A stretch of DNA of 64,000 nucleotides from Micavibrio aeruginosavorus (GCA_016432265.1 CP066681.1:2134342-2198341); one strand, 5' to 3'; shown: positions 52,355 to 61,105, counted from the first letter of the stretch. Numbers and translations: made by a program. The notes: generated by a model from the letters alone, not told the origin.

Positions 52355-52903
52355 TCAGGGCTTGGCGCCGGGTGCGGCCGCAGGGCTGTATCCGATTTTT
52401 TGCAAAATCTCATCATAGACCTTCAGGCTGCTGATGACGTTCGCCGCATCCGATTTTTCTGCCGGGCGTCCGTACATATCCTTAAAGCGATGGATGTCGT
52501 CTTCATCGCAAATGCCTTCCTGCACTTCATGCACAACACAAGGCTCGCTGCCAAGATTGGCCATGCAGTGAATGCCTCCTACAGGGATTCTTACATCTTC
52601 ACCCGGGTTAAGAGTCAGTTTCTGACCGTCCAGAACCACCGTCAGCGTACCCTTTTTTACAGTCCACAATTCGCGGCGCTGATCGTGCGACTGCAATGAA
52701 AGCGCCTGCGCAGGATTAACAGTGATATCTTTTTCGCACACCAGACAATCTTTGGAGGGGTCATTGTCTTCATAAACCACGTTCGTAACTTCATACCCGC
52801 CCCACCCCCGCGAATAATCGGACTCGCCGACCTGATAGCCTTTTTTCGGAGCCGCCGTCTTTACGCTGTTGAATCCGCTACTCATATCCACTCCATTTGC
52901 CAT
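52355..52903 (-). CDS. Cupin-domain protein, mannose-6-phosphate isomerase type 2-like
   Basis: A 182-residue single-cupin protein. The metal-binding motifs are visible: LQSHDQRRELWTVKKGTLTVVLDG (first motif with His and Glu) and the PVGGIHCMANLG second motif. This matches the isomerase domain of type II phosphomannose isomerases. It would interconvert mannose-6-phosphate and fructose-6-phosphate. CGGAG precedes the ATG, with TATAAT further upstream on the minus strand. It lies with the ROK kinase and sixA on one strand. A C-terminal ~50-residue helical tail is extra. An oxygenase or sensor role cannot be excluded for a lone cupin. Confidence 0.72.
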   Translation of the reverse strand: MANGVDMSSGFNSVKTAAPKKGYQVGESDYSRGWGGYEVTNVVYEDNDPSKDCLVCEKDITVNPAQALSLQSHDQRRELWTVKKGTLTVVLDGQKLTLNPGEDVRIPVGGIHCMANLGSEPCVVHEVQEGICDEDDIHRFKDMYGRPAEKSDAANVISSLKVYDEILQKIGYSPAAAPGAKP

Positions 52904-52992
52904 GATGAAAACTCCGCCATTATAACCACAGATTTAATGTTGCAAAGCAGCATTCAAGACCGCTTAAGTCCCCCTAAAAGCACAGAATTTTC

Positions 52993-53022
52993 TTGATCTG
53001 TCAAATTCTGTTAGTCTATAAA
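52993..53022 (+). promoter_or_regulatory. Predicted promoter of the trehalose-phosphatase-like gene
   Basis: TTGATC (52993-52998), 18-base spacer and TATAAA (53017-53022), 43 bases before the ATG at 53065, which also has GGGGAG as ribosome site. The divergent cupin gene shares this gap. Confidence 0.5.
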
Positions 53023-53064
53023 TAATGATAATAATTTTCATATCGGTATGTAGGGGAGCGTCTT

Positions 53065-53853
53065 ATGAAGCGTAAGGGATTGCTGGGCAACCTGGCTGTT
53101 CTGACCGATGTCGATATGACTCTGCTTCCCTCCATGTCGACCGATACCACCGACGAAAAACGTGCGATCATCAACACGCTGCACCAAAGGCTGTCAGGGG
53201 CATTCGCGTTTGTTACCGGACGCCCGGCGCGTTCGCTCGACACATCGTTTCCCGAACAACTGCCGGCCTCGGTCGAGCATCATGCTGCATGGCGTCCCGC
53301 GGGCAGGGGAAGCTTCAGACCCTTGGCGCCGATTCTGGATTCCGACGGCATCGCTGATTTCGCCCTGCGCCAGATCGCAGGCAACCTCGCGATATTCAAT
53401 TCTCAAAAAGATGTTCTGGGCGACAAACCCGGTGTTTTCATCGAGAAGAAAAATCATTCCGTTGCGCTGGTCTTTGCCGCCCGCGCCACCCCGCAGGAAG
53501 GCCGCGACCTTCTTAACACCGTGGCGCAAGGCGTACTCAGCAGTTTCGGACTGCAAAACAGCCACCGCGTCAGTATCGGCCGCGACGCGGTCGAGGTCGT
53601 TCCCATGGGCTTGAACAAAGCCGATGCCGTCAGGCATTTCATGGACACGGACGCCTTCCGTGGAAAAACGCCGATCTTCCTTGGCGACGGCCTACCCGAT
53701 GCCAACGGCATGAAAGTTTGTGCCGAAGAATTCGGCGGCTACGGCATCGCTGTCGGCCCTGGTATTCCGGATGCCCCTTACGTGCGCGAGCGCGTCGGCG
53801 GGATCGACGATGTCTGGAACTACCTGCGCAGGCTGGCTAACGCCCCGCGCTAA
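53065..53853 (+). CDS. HAD phosphatase, trehalose-6-phosphate phosphatase-like
   Basis: A 262-residue HAD-superfamily hydrolase in the trehalose-phosphatase group. Motif I is LTDVDMTLLP with nucleophile Asp15 and acid Asp17, motif II is the threonine in FVTGRP, motif III the lysine in GLNKADAVRHFM, and motif IV FLGDGLPDANGM. The cap (about 100-170) is of the trehalose-phosphatase size. Motif I usually reads DxDGT in this group; here the glycine is methionine. No trehalose-phosphate synthase gene is in the window, so the sugar phosphate substrate is inferred. It overlaps the convergent pgi stop by four bases. Confidence 0.72.
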   Translation: MKRKGLLGNLAVLTDVDMTLLPSMSTDTTDEKRAIINTLHQRLSGAFAFVTGRPARSLDTSFPEQLPASVEHHAAWRPAGRGSFRPLAPILDSDGIADFALRQIAGNLAIFNSQKDVLGDKPGVFIEKKNHSVALVFAARATPQEGRDLLNTVAQGVLSSFGLQNSHRVSIGRDAVEVVPMGLNKADAVRHFMDTDAFRGKTPIFLGDGLPDANGMKVCAEEFGGYGIAVGPGIPDAPYVRERVGGIDDVWNYLRRLANAPR

Positions 53854-55448
53854 ACTTCACGTCCGTCACTATATAATGCGGCTGCGATCAAACCCGCGGT
53901 TGAGCAATCTCCCTGCGCGGCGACCGTGCCTTGCGCCATCCCCGCAACGATATCCTTGGCCAGTTTCTTGCCCAATTCAACGCCTGGCTGATCGAAACTG
54001 TTCAGCCCCCAGATAATCCCCTGCACGAAAACCTTGTGCTCATAGGCTGCGAGCAGAAGACCTAGATGATAGGGGTCGAGTTGCGGCAGCAGGATCGTGG
54101 TCGAAGGGCGGTTGCCGGAGAAAATACGGCCGGTATCCCCCCCCGCCTCTTCCAGAGTCTGGCCGATAGCCAGCGCGCGCGACTGCGCAAAACAATTCGC
54201 CAGCAGACTGCGATGATTGTCAGCCAGATCATGATCCGGGGCTATCACAGCGATGAAATCAGCCGGGATTACCTGCCCCTGATGCACCAGCTGCATGAAG
54301 GAATGCTGGCTGTCGGTGCCGGGCTCGCCGAAGATAACCGGGCCGGTGCCGCATCCGACAAATCGCCCGTCACGCCCCACAGCCTTGCCGTTCGATTCCA
54401 TATCCATCTGCTGCACGTATTTGGCCAGTCTTGCCAGACGGTCGTCATAAGGCAATAACACATGCGCCGGCATATCCCAGAGGTTACGGTACCAAACGCC
54501 AAGCAATCCCATCATAACCGGAATATTTTTTTCAAAGGATTGAGTGCGGAAATGGTGATCCATGTCGCGCGCGCCCGCTAGCAACGAAGCGAACCGTTCG
54601 GGCCCGATCGCCAACATCACGGACAGGCCGATAGCTGACCAGACCGAATAACGCCCGCCGACCCAGTCGGCAAACCCGAAGATGCGTTCCGGCTTCACAC
54701 CGAAGGCTGCAGCTTTATCGGGCGCGGACGAGAGCGCCACCAGATGCAATCCCAGATCGGCGCGTTCACCCAGACCTGCGACCAGCCAGCGCCGCGCCAC
54801 CGCGGCATTGAGCATGGTTTCTTCCGTGGTAAAGGTTTTTGACGCCACGATCACAAGCGTGGTTTCCGGATCCAACCCCGCCAAAGCGCGAGATATCGCG
54901 TGACCATCGACGTTCGAAACGAAATGCAGCACCGGGCCATCGTGAACATCGCGCAAGGCCTCACTGATAAAACGCGGGCCAAGGTCGGAGCCGCCAATAC
55001 CGATATTCAGCACATCTGTAATCGCCCGGCCGGTGGCCCCCGACGTTTTTCGGCGACGAACCTGATCGCAGAAGGTCGCCATGCGGCGTAAGTTATCCGC
55101 AATGCCGGGCATGACGTTCACACCACCCACCCGGATATCGGCGGAAGGTTCGGCCCGCAGCGCCGTATGCAGCACGGCGCGGTTTTCCGAAGTATTGATA
55201 GCCGCGCCGCTGAACATTTGATCGCGCCACCCGGCAACATCGCGCGCATGCGCCAGCCTGATCAGCAGCGACAGTGTCTCAGGTGTGGCAAGATGCTTTG
55301 AAAAATCGAACAGCGCTTCACCGATGCGGATGGTCATGGCCCGATGGCGGTCACGGTCGCCCAGAGCCTGACGCAAGTGAAAATCCTTCAAAGCTTCGCG
55401 GTGCCGCTGCAGGGCCTGAAATTCACGAAAGTCGGCCAGCAAATCCAT
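53850..55448 (-). CDS. pgi: Glucose-6-phosphate isomerase
   Basis: Glycolytic enzyme interconverting glucose-6-phosphate and fructose-6-phosphate. The 532 residues hold the family signatures GGRYSVWSAIGLSVML and the C-terminal NSFDQPGVELGKKLA, the catalytic glutamate and histidine in IFGEPGTDSQHSFMQL, and the phosphate-binding IGIGGSDLGPRF. AGGAG lies seven bases before the ATG. The rnd gene ends ten bases upstream on the same strand, so rnd and pgi are likely co-transcribed. Pgi feeds the sugar-phosphate genes that follow. Confidence 0.95.
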   Translation of the reverse strand: MDLLADFREFQALQRHREALKDFHLRQALGDRDRHRAMTIRIGEALFDFSKHLATPETLSLLIRLAHARDVAGWRDQMFSGAAINTSENRAVLHTALRAEPSADIRVGGVNVMPGIADNLRRMATFCDQVRRRKTSGATGRAITDVLNIGIGGSDLGPRFISEALRDVHDGPVLHFVSNVDGHAISRALAGLDPETTLVIVASKTFTTEETMLNAAVARRWLVAGLGERADLGLHLVALSSAPDKAAAFGVKPERIFGFADWVGGRYSVWSAIGLSVMLAIGPERFASLLAGARDMDHHFRTQSFEKNIPVMMGLLGVWYRNLWDMPAHVLLPYDDRLARLAKYVQQMDMESNGKAVGRDGRFVGCGTGPVIFGEPGTDSQHSFMQLVHQGQVIPADFIAVIAPDHDLADNHRSLLANCFAQSRALAIGQTLEEAGGDTGRIFSGNRPSTTILLPQLDPYHLGLLLAAYEHKVFVQGIIWGLNSFDQPGVELGKKLAKDIVAGMAQGTVAAQGDCSTAGLIAAALYSDGREV

Positions 55449-55458
55449 CGCCTCACTC

Positions 55459-56613
55459 CTAAAGTTCGATCCGGCTGATCTGCTTGTTCTTCAAACACAA
55501 CGCGATTTTTCCCGCCATCATTCTGCGCGCGGCATCGCCGAAAATCTCCCCGCGCCAGCCCTTGGTCACAGGCAGATCACCATCAGGATTGATCACGAAC
55601 GCCTCCAGATCGTCGCTGTTGGCGATCAGTTTTGGCGCTACACCGTGCTCGGCGCACTGAATTCGCAACAACATCTTGAGCATCTCGAGCGTCGGCGTCA
55701 TATCAGAGGGGAATTTTGGCCGCCGCTCCAGCCGCGGGCAATCCTTGGGCGGCGTGGCCAACCCCTTGTGCACGGCCTCAAGCAGCGCTTTGCCCATGCG
55801 GCCCCGCGCGAAATCAGGCGAAAGGCCGCGAATCTTGCCCAATTCCTCCGAAGTTTCCGGCGGGTGCACCGCCATGTCGGCCAGCACTTCGTCCTTGACG
55901 ATGCGCTGACGCGGCACGTCACGGTTCTGCGCCTCGCGTTCCCGCCAGGCCGACACCTCGCGCAAAACCGCCAACACCTTGGGCTTATCGGTGCGCACCT
56001 TGATGCGTTCCCATGAATCCTCTGGGCGGTTGAGGTAGGTTTCATCGCTGGTCAGGATATCCATCTCCTGCGCCAGCCATGTGGCGCGCCCCGTGGCGTT
56101 CAGCTTATCCGTCAATTCCTCATAGATATCGCGCAGGTAAGTCACATCGTCCAGCGCGTAAATCAGTTGCTTCTTCGAAAGCGGGCGACGCGACCAGTCG
56201 GTGAACTGCGCGCCCTTGTCGAGGTGAACGCCGCATATATCCGCCACCAAAGAGTAATAACCGATCGACTCGCCGAAACCACACACCATCGCCGCCACCT
56301 GCGTATCGAAGATCGGGTGCGGCACCTTGCCGGTCAGGTTGTAGAAAATCTCGAGATCCTGACGCGCGGCATGGAAAACCTTGACGGTTTTTTCATCGGC
56401 CAGTAACGCAAACAGCGGCTGCAGATCGATCCCATCCATCAACGGATCAATAGCGCGCGGCTCGCCCTCAGGGCTGGCCACCTGAATGAGGCACAGTTGC
56501 GGATAATAGGTTTTATCGCGCAGGAATTCTGTATCGATGGTGAAATACGGCCCCTGCGCCAGTTCGGCGCACAAGGCTTCCAGTTCGGCCTGAGTATGGA
56601 TGACGCTGTTCAT
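55459..56613 (-). CDS. rnd: Ribonuclease D
   Basis: 3'-5' exoribonuclease for tRNA and small-RNA maturation. The 384 residues carry the DEDD exonuclease residues: FTIDTEFLRDKTYYPQL (Asp, Glu), VFHAARQDLEIFYNL (Asp) and YALDDVTYLRDIYEEL (Tyr and Asp), followed by an HRDC domain (about 210-290) and a second HRDC-like region. The ATG at 56613 has no ribosome site, and TATAAA lies seven bases upstream, so this may also be a near-leaderless gene. rnd close to aspS is common in alphaproteobacteria. Confidence 0.93.
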   Translation of the reverse strand: MNSVIHTQAELEALCAELAQGPYFTIDTEFLRDKTYYPQLCLIQVASPEGEPRAIDPLMDGIDLQPLFALLADEKTVKVFHAARQDLEIFYNLTGKVPHPIFDTQVAAMVCGFGESIGYYSLVADICGVHLDKGAQFTDWSRRPLSKKQLIYALDDVTYLRDIYEELTDKLNATGRATWLAQEMDILTSDETYLNRPEDSWERIKVRTDKPKVLAVLREVSAWREREAQNRDVPRQRIVKDEVLADMAVHPPETSEELGKIRGLSPDFARGRMGKALLEAVHKGLATPPKDCPRLERRPKFPSDMTPTLEMLKMLLRIQCAEHGVAPKLIANSDDLEAFVINPDGDLPVTKGWRGEIFGDAARRMMAGKIALCLKNKQISRIEL

Positions 56614-56703
56614 GGCGTTCTTTATATCGCCCCTGCGCCGTCTAAAGCCATGGCTTTTACAGGCAAAAAGCGTTTTCCCACCGCAGCTTATGGCATATGG
56701 AAA

Positions 56704-57291
56704 TTACCGATTATGAACCAGCTTCAAATGCCGCGGCGGCCTTGATACCTGGGCGCGCTCTTCGGCGGCCTCACGCAGCCCTGCCGCAAAACCCGACATC
56801 ACCCCCCACGCCAGAAGAGCCGGCATCATCATCAGGGTGCAGGCCATCGAGAACGGGTCAGGAGCCTTCGGCGACACCGGCGGCGGGTTCTTGAGCTTCG
56901 GGGCATCGGCGTAAACGACATCGCGCATCTGAAACACCAGTGTTTGTAATTCAGCATATTCGCGATTCATCATCCGGTCGAAAAGCGGCGAGAGATGCTT
57001 TTCTCCCTCAAGCGCGTGCACCATATCCACAACGCGATGCATGCCGCTGGCAAACTCGGAGAGTCTGCGCGCACGGTATTCCAAAGAGTACCCGTGAGCG
57101 CATGCCGCCATGAAGGATTGCGTCAGGCGCATGGTATCGCGCAAACCGCCATAGAGAATGTTATTGATCTGTCCATCGGCAGGCGCGGCAGGCTCTTTTT
57201 CCTGCCGCCGCTCGACCCGCGACAACATCAGCGAAAGATGATGTTCCAGCGTCCGGCATTCAGGCGATACGGCTTCGGCTTGGTATGTCAT
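56704..57291 (-). CDS. Hypothetical helical protein with HLKLV C-terminal tail (cluster gene 3)
   Basis: Not recognised. The 195 residues are mostly helical with an SRVERRQEKE segment near residue 25, a central LSEFASGMHRVVDMVHALE helix and HLSPLFDRMMNREYAELQTL near 105, then a hydrophobic stretch (about 148-170, ACTLMMMPALLAWGVMSGFAAGL) that could be a membrane helix. The C-terminus is basic: SRPPRHLKLVHNR. The upstream gene product shares the ERR segment, the LSPLF...M...RE element and the HLxLV tail, so the two are paralogs. Its ATG overlaps the upstream stop by four bases (ATGA). Function unknown. Confidence 0.6.
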   Translation of the reverse strand: MTYQAEAVSPECRTLEHHLSLMLSRVERRQEKEPAAPADGQINNILYGGLRDTMRLTQSFMAACAHGYSLEYRARRLSEFASGMHRVVDMVHALEGEKHLSPLFDRMMNREYAELQTLVFQMRDVVYADAPKLKNPPPVSPKAPDPFSMACTLMMMPALLAWGVMSGFAAGLREAAEERAQVSRPPRHLKLVHNR

Positions 57292-57803
57292 GGCGCTTGC
57301 CTTTCTGTCGGAACCAATTGCAGATGCGAACGTTTTGCCGCGCCCGCCCGGGGCATGTTTTTCAGGGCTTCAATATCCTGGCGAAGCAAGGCTCTGATCT
57401 CGGCTTGCAGGCAATCGATCTGCGCGCGCTCGCGCAGAACCATTTCCAAAAACAACGGCGAGAGACGCTGCAGCGACCCCGGCGCATGACCGACACGGTT
57501 CAACCGGCTGCCCGCCAGCATTTCAAGATCGTCGGCAACCTGCGCGACATTGACGATGCCATCAAAATATTCATCGCGCACCGCGGACGGTAAGCTCCCC
57601 TGCTGCCCTCTGTGGCGAACGCAGAAATCATGGTGCGCTTGCATCGCATCCCGCGCCGGCAACAAAGTTTTCAACATCTGGCTATTGGCATAGGCGTCCG
57701 CCGTGCAGGCCGCAGAACGCTCACTGCGCCGCTCGATACGGCCGCAGATATCCGCTAAAACCTCGCAAAGGCGCGAGAGACGTGACAGATAATCGGAGGA
57801 CAT
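57288..57803 (-). CDS. Hypothetical helical protein with HLQLV C-terminal tail (cluster gene 2)
   Basis: Not recognised. The 171-residue protein is helical, without a membrane segment. It has GRIERRSERS near residue 20 and LSPLFLEMVLRERAQIDCLQAEIRALL near 115-141, matching similarly spaced elements in the next gene product. The tail AKRSHLQLVPTERQAP shares the H-L-x-L-V motif. A 95-base gap separates it from the upstream cluster member. AGGG lies before the ATG. It is translationally coupled to the 56704-57291 gene. Paralogy of the two is clear from the shared elements; function is not. Confidence 0.6.
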   Translation of the reverse strand: MSSDYLSRLSRLCEVLADICGRIERRSERSAACTADAYANSQMLKTLLPARDAMQAHHDFCVRHRGQQGSLPSAVRDEYFDGIVNVAQVADDLEMLAGSRLNRVGHAPGSLQRLSPLFLEMVLRERAQIDCLQAEIRALLRQDIEALKNMPRAGAAKRSHLQLVPTERQAP

Positions 57804-57898
57804 GAATCCCTGTTTGCTTTTTATGGTTTTTATTAACAGGCAGATTAGCGTTTTTTCCAGCGCCTGTCACCAGATTCGGATAAGAAAGAATACAGGCC

Positions 57899-58429
57899 TT
57901 AGGGATGCGGCCGCGGACTGCGTTCGACCAGAGTCCCATCATTCGACACCACGCGCAAATGGCCGCGGAGCTGCGTTTTCGGCGCAGCGGCGGGCGGGGC
58001 ATTATCAGGCGACAAACCTTTGGATTCCGCCAGCGTTTCCTCAATCAGCGCCCAGCCGGTATTCACGCATGTCAGCACCTGTTCCCGGGCGATGGTATGG
58101 ATCAGTACGGCATGTTTTTGCAATACCGGATGCCGGAACGGGCCGGCGGCATGGCTGCCGGAAAACAGGAATGTACATAACTCCATGCTGATCTTTGAAA
58201 CCGCACCATAGTCCTCAAGCGCTTTCCTTTTTCCATCTAACGTTTGGGGCGCGGCGGCACGAAAAGCGCGGGTGCGCGACAAAAGTTCGTCTATATCGCT
58301 AACAATCCGCTGGTGAATGGCGGTCGATTCCGCGTGCTGGCCGCTGACAAACGGGGCGCACTCGGCCCGTATGGCCTCAAGGCGCTCTTCCTGAATATCC
58401 AATAATTCTCTAAACGCATCACTCAGCAT
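57899..58429 (-). CDS. Hypothetical helical protein with HLRVV C-terminal tail (cluster gene 1)
   Basis: Not recognised. The 176 residues begin with a long helix (FRELLDIQEERLEAIRAECAPFVSG), a second (IHQRIVSDIDELLSRTRAF) and a third region LQKHAVLIHTIAREQVLTCVNTGWALIEETL, then a Pro/Ala linker and KTQLRGHLRVVSNDGTLVERSPRPHP. The tail motif H-L-R-V-V parallels the tails of the two following proteins, although the body is not evidently related. No signal peptide or membrane helix. It is the first of three same-strand genes, with an AT-rich palindromic region just upstream. Confidence 0.55.
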   Translation of the reverse strand: MLSDAFRELLDIQEERLEAIRAECAPFVSGQHAESTAIHQRIVSDIDELLSRTRAFRAAAPQTLDGKRKALEDYGAVSKISMELCTFLFSGSHAAGPFRHPVLQKHAVLIHTIAREQVLTCVNTGWALIEETLAESKGLSPDNAPPAAAPKTQLRGHLRVVSNDGTLVERSPRPHP

Positions 58430-58461
58430 GCGAAAACCTATAGTTTCACCACCGCATTTTT

Positions 58462-58485
58462 ATTATGTATAATTACATATACATC
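58462..58485. repeat. AT-rich palindrome in the divergent gap before aspS
   Basis: TGTATA-6-TATACA, with ATGTA-4-TACAT nested in it, lies between the divergent hypothetical gene and aspS. It could be an operator; the 212-base gap otherwise holds only promoter-like AT-rich sequence. Confidence 0.3.
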
Positions 58486-58641
58486 GATATTATAGCTAAT
58501 GTCACGCTTTTTCTTGTCATAGCTCCCGATGGTTTGACCTGTGAAAACCCTTGGAAAACCATCGTCGTTCTTGAATTTTCATAGGCTGGCGGATAAGGTG
58601 CTGGCAACTTAAACCCTAAAAAAAATCGATGGATCTTCACG

Positions 58642-60477
58642 ATGCACGCCTACCGCACCCATAAATGTGCCGAACTCCGCAAAGACCAGGCGGGCCAAAC
58701 TGTCAAGCTATCAGGCTGGATTCACCGCAAACGCGATCATGGCGGCGTGCTGTTCATCGATTTGCGCGATACAACCGGCATTACCCAGTGCGTCGTCGAT
58801 CAGGACAGCCCCCTGCTGACCGAAATCGAGAAGTGCCGCGTTGAATCCGTCATCACGATCACGGGCCGTGTCAAAACCCGCCAGGAAGGCACCGTGAACC
58901 GCGACCTTGCGACCGGTGAAATCGAGGTTTATATCGACGATCTGACCATTCAGTCGCAAGCCGATGTGCTGCCGCTGCAAGTAGCCGATGCCGACGCCGC
59001 CGGTGAAGACGTGCGCCTGAAATACCGTTTCCTTGATTTGCGCCGCGACGCCATGCATAACCGCATCCGCCTGCGCAACAATATCATCCGTTCGATGCGC
59101 CAGCGCATGTGGGATCAGGGTTTTCAGGAATTCAACACGCCGATTCTAACCGCGTCCTCACCCGAAGGCGCGCGCGACTATCTGGTGCCATCGCGCCTGC
59201 ACCCCGGCAAGTTCTACGCCCTGCCGCAAGCGCCGCAGCAATTCAAGCAATTGCTGATGGTCTCCGGTTTCGACCGTTACTTCCAGATAGCACCTTGCTT
59301 CCGCGATGAAGACGGCCGCGCCGACCGTCTGGCCGAATTCTATCAGCTCGACATGGAAATGAGCTTTGTGAAGCAAGAAGACATTTTCGCCACCATGACG
59401 CCCGTCATCGACGGCGTGTTCAAGGAATTCGCCGACTGGACGGGCACGCCGCACCGCGTGGAATGGCTGCCGAACATGGCCTATAACGATGCGATTTTAA
59501 AATACGGTTCCGACAAACCCGACATGCGCAACCCGCTGGCGATTTGCGATGTCACAGACGTGTTCAAACGCGAAGATGTGACCTTTAACGCCTTCAAGGG
59601 CATCATTGAAAAAGGCGGCGTCGTCCGCGCGATCCGCTGTCCGCAGGTCGCCGGCCAGCCCAGAAGCTTCTTCGACAAGCTGAATGACTGGGCACGCGGC
59701 GAAGGTGCGCCGGGCTTGGGCTACATCCTGTTCGAAGGCGCGGAAGGCAAAGGCCCGATTGCGAAATTCGTTCCGACAGCGGCGCAGGAAGAGCTTAAAA
59801 AAATCGCCGGCCTTAAAGACGGCGACGCGATCTTCTTCGTCTGCGACATGGAAGGCAAAGCCGCGAAACTCGCGGGCCGCGCCCGCGACAAGATATGCGA
59901 CGACCTGCCCACAGGCCACGCCTGCGCCCGCGAAAAGGGCGTCTACAAATTCATGTGGATCGTCGATTTCCCGATGTACGAATTCGACGAGAAAAGCGGC
60001 AAGATCGACTTCTCGCATAACCCGTTCTCGATGCCGCAGGGCGGCCTCGAAGCCTTGAACGGCCCCGATCCGCTCAAAGTCATGGCCACGCAATATGATT
60101 GCGTGTGCAACGGCTTCGAACTGGCCTCAGGCGGCATCCGCAACCACAAGCCGGAAATCATGGAGCGCGCTTTCGCGATCGCCGGTTACAGCCGCGACGT
60201 GCTGGAGAAAAAATTCGGCGGCATGCTCGATGCGTTCCGTTTCGGCGCCCCTCCGCACGGCGGCTGCGCTTTTGGAATCGACCGCATCGTGATGATCCTC
60301 GCGAACGAGCCGAATCTGCGCGAAGTCTATGCCTTCGTGATGAATGGCGCCTACGAAGACCCGATGATGGGTGCCCCCACCGACCCTACCCCGCAGCAGC
60401 TCAAAGACCTGCACCTGAAAGTGGTTCTGCCGGCGAAAGTGGAAAGCGTGGAGAAAAAAGCGCAGAAGAGCGCTTAA
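58642..60477 (+). CDS. aspS: Aspartate-tRNA ligase
   Basis: Class II synthetase of the bacterial type, charging tRNA-Asp and, in many alphaproteobacteria, also tRNA-Asn. The 611 residues have the OB-fold anticodon domain (VKLSGWIHRKRDHGGVLFIDLRDTTGITQCVV), motif 2 (FRDEDGRADRLAEFYQLDMEMSF), the bacterial GAD insertion (about 290-420), and motif 3 (HGGCAFGIDRIVMIL). The ATG is preceded by an AT-rich leader. The stop lies inside a perfect 16-base palindrome shared with the convergent gene. Confidence 0.96.
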   Translation: MHAYRTHKCAELRKDQAGQTVKLSGWIHRKRDHGGVLFIDLRDTTGITQCVVDQDSPLLTEIEKCRVESVITITGRVKTRQEGTVNRDLATGEIEVYIDDLTIQSQADVLPLQVADADAAGEDVRLKYRFLDLRRDAMHNRIRLRNNIIRSMRQRMWDQGFQEFNTPILTASSPEGARDYLVPSRLHPGKFYALPQAPQQFKQLLMVSGFDRYFQIAPCFRDEDGRADRLAEFYQLDMEMSFVKQEDIFATMTPVIDGVFKEFADWTGTPHRVEWLPNMAYNDAILKYGSDKPDMRNPLAICDVTDVFKREDVTFNAFKGIIEKGGVVRAIRCPQVAGQPRSFFDKLNDWARGEGAPGLGYILFEGAEGKGPIAKFVPTAAQEELKKIAGLKDGDAIFFVCDMEGKAAKLAGRARDKICDDLPTGHACAREKGVYKFMWIVDFPMYEFDEKSGKIDFSHNPFSMPQGGLEALNGPDPLKVMATQYDCVCNGFELASGGIRNHKPEIMERAFAIAGYSRDVLEKKFGGMLDAFRFGAPPHGGCAFGIDRIVMILANEPNLREVYAFVMNGAYEDPMMGAPTDPTPQQLKDLHLKVVLPAKVESVEKKAQKSA

Positions 60478-60483
60478 GCGCTC
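60468..60483. repeat. Perfect 16-base palindrome spanning two convergent stop codons
   Basis: GAGCGCTTAAGCGCTC is its own reverse complement. The stop codons of aspS (plus) and the SemiSWEET-like gene (minus) overlap inside it, so both proteins end Ser-Ala-stop. Confidence 0.9.
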
Positions 60484-61064
60484 CGTTCCTTGCCAACAAA
60501 CCAGCGCCGTGCAAGCAGCATTGTCACCACGATCACTTCCATGATCAGGCTGACCAGCGGATAAATCACCGTGACGATGCTCAGATTATGCAGCGCCAGA
60601 AGGGTTCCTGCATGCTTGACCGCTGTAAGCGCGCTTTTATAAGCCATTTCCTCATAAGGCTTGTGCCATGACTTGCGCAACGTCGGGATATAGGCGACAG
60701 CGTCGATCGCTGTGACCAGGCACACAGACCAGAAGGGGTCTTTGGTCAGCAGCCATAAAGGAATCGCCGCGAACGCACCGCAGAACACAATCCAGTCGCT
60801 GCGTGTGCGCGACATCTCGCCGCGCCAGAGCGACAGAAGCGCAATCAAGGTCAGGCAAGCCGTGCTGAACCCCGTTACCCAAGCCCCGCTGCCGCCACCG
60901 TCAACCATCTGCGCCACAAAGACGATGGCAGTCACAGCCGCCCAGATGATCCATGAAAAGGCATGCGGCTTCGTCTTGCCGCGGCAGATAGACATCACGT
61001 ACGGCACATAACTCAGCAACGCGATCAACAGCGTCACGGCGGCAATGATATCCTTGTCGGCCAT
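60474..61064 (-). CDS. SemiSWEET/PQ-loop-like multi-pass membrane protein
   Basis: A 196-residue inner-membrane protein with about six helices in two similar halves. Each half has a short proline-bearing loop: SYVPYVMSICRGKTKPHAFSWIIWA (residues ~17-41) and AYIPTLRKSWHKPYEEMAYKS (~125-145). P-Y-V/T followed by a basic loop matches the PQ-loop pattern of SemiSWEET and MtN3-type proteins. Transport of a sugar or other solute is inferred from this fold alone. The ATG at 61064 with CGGAGTG upstream is preferred over a GTG two codons earlier. Its stop overlaps aspS. Confidence 0.62.
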   Translation of the reverse strand: MADKDIIAAVTLLIALLSYVPYVMSICRGKTKPHAFSWIIWAAVTAIVFVAQMVDGGGSGAWVTGFSTACLTLIALLSLWRGEMSRTRSDWIVFCGAFAAIPLWLLTKDPFWSVCLVTAIDAVAYIPTLRKSWHKPYEEMAYKSALTAVKHAGTLLALHNLSIVTVIYPLVSLIMEVIVVTMLLARRWFVGKERSA

Positions 61065-61105
61065 GGACACTCCGCTGCGGGGGCTTTAAGGGGTTGCTGT
61101 CTTGA

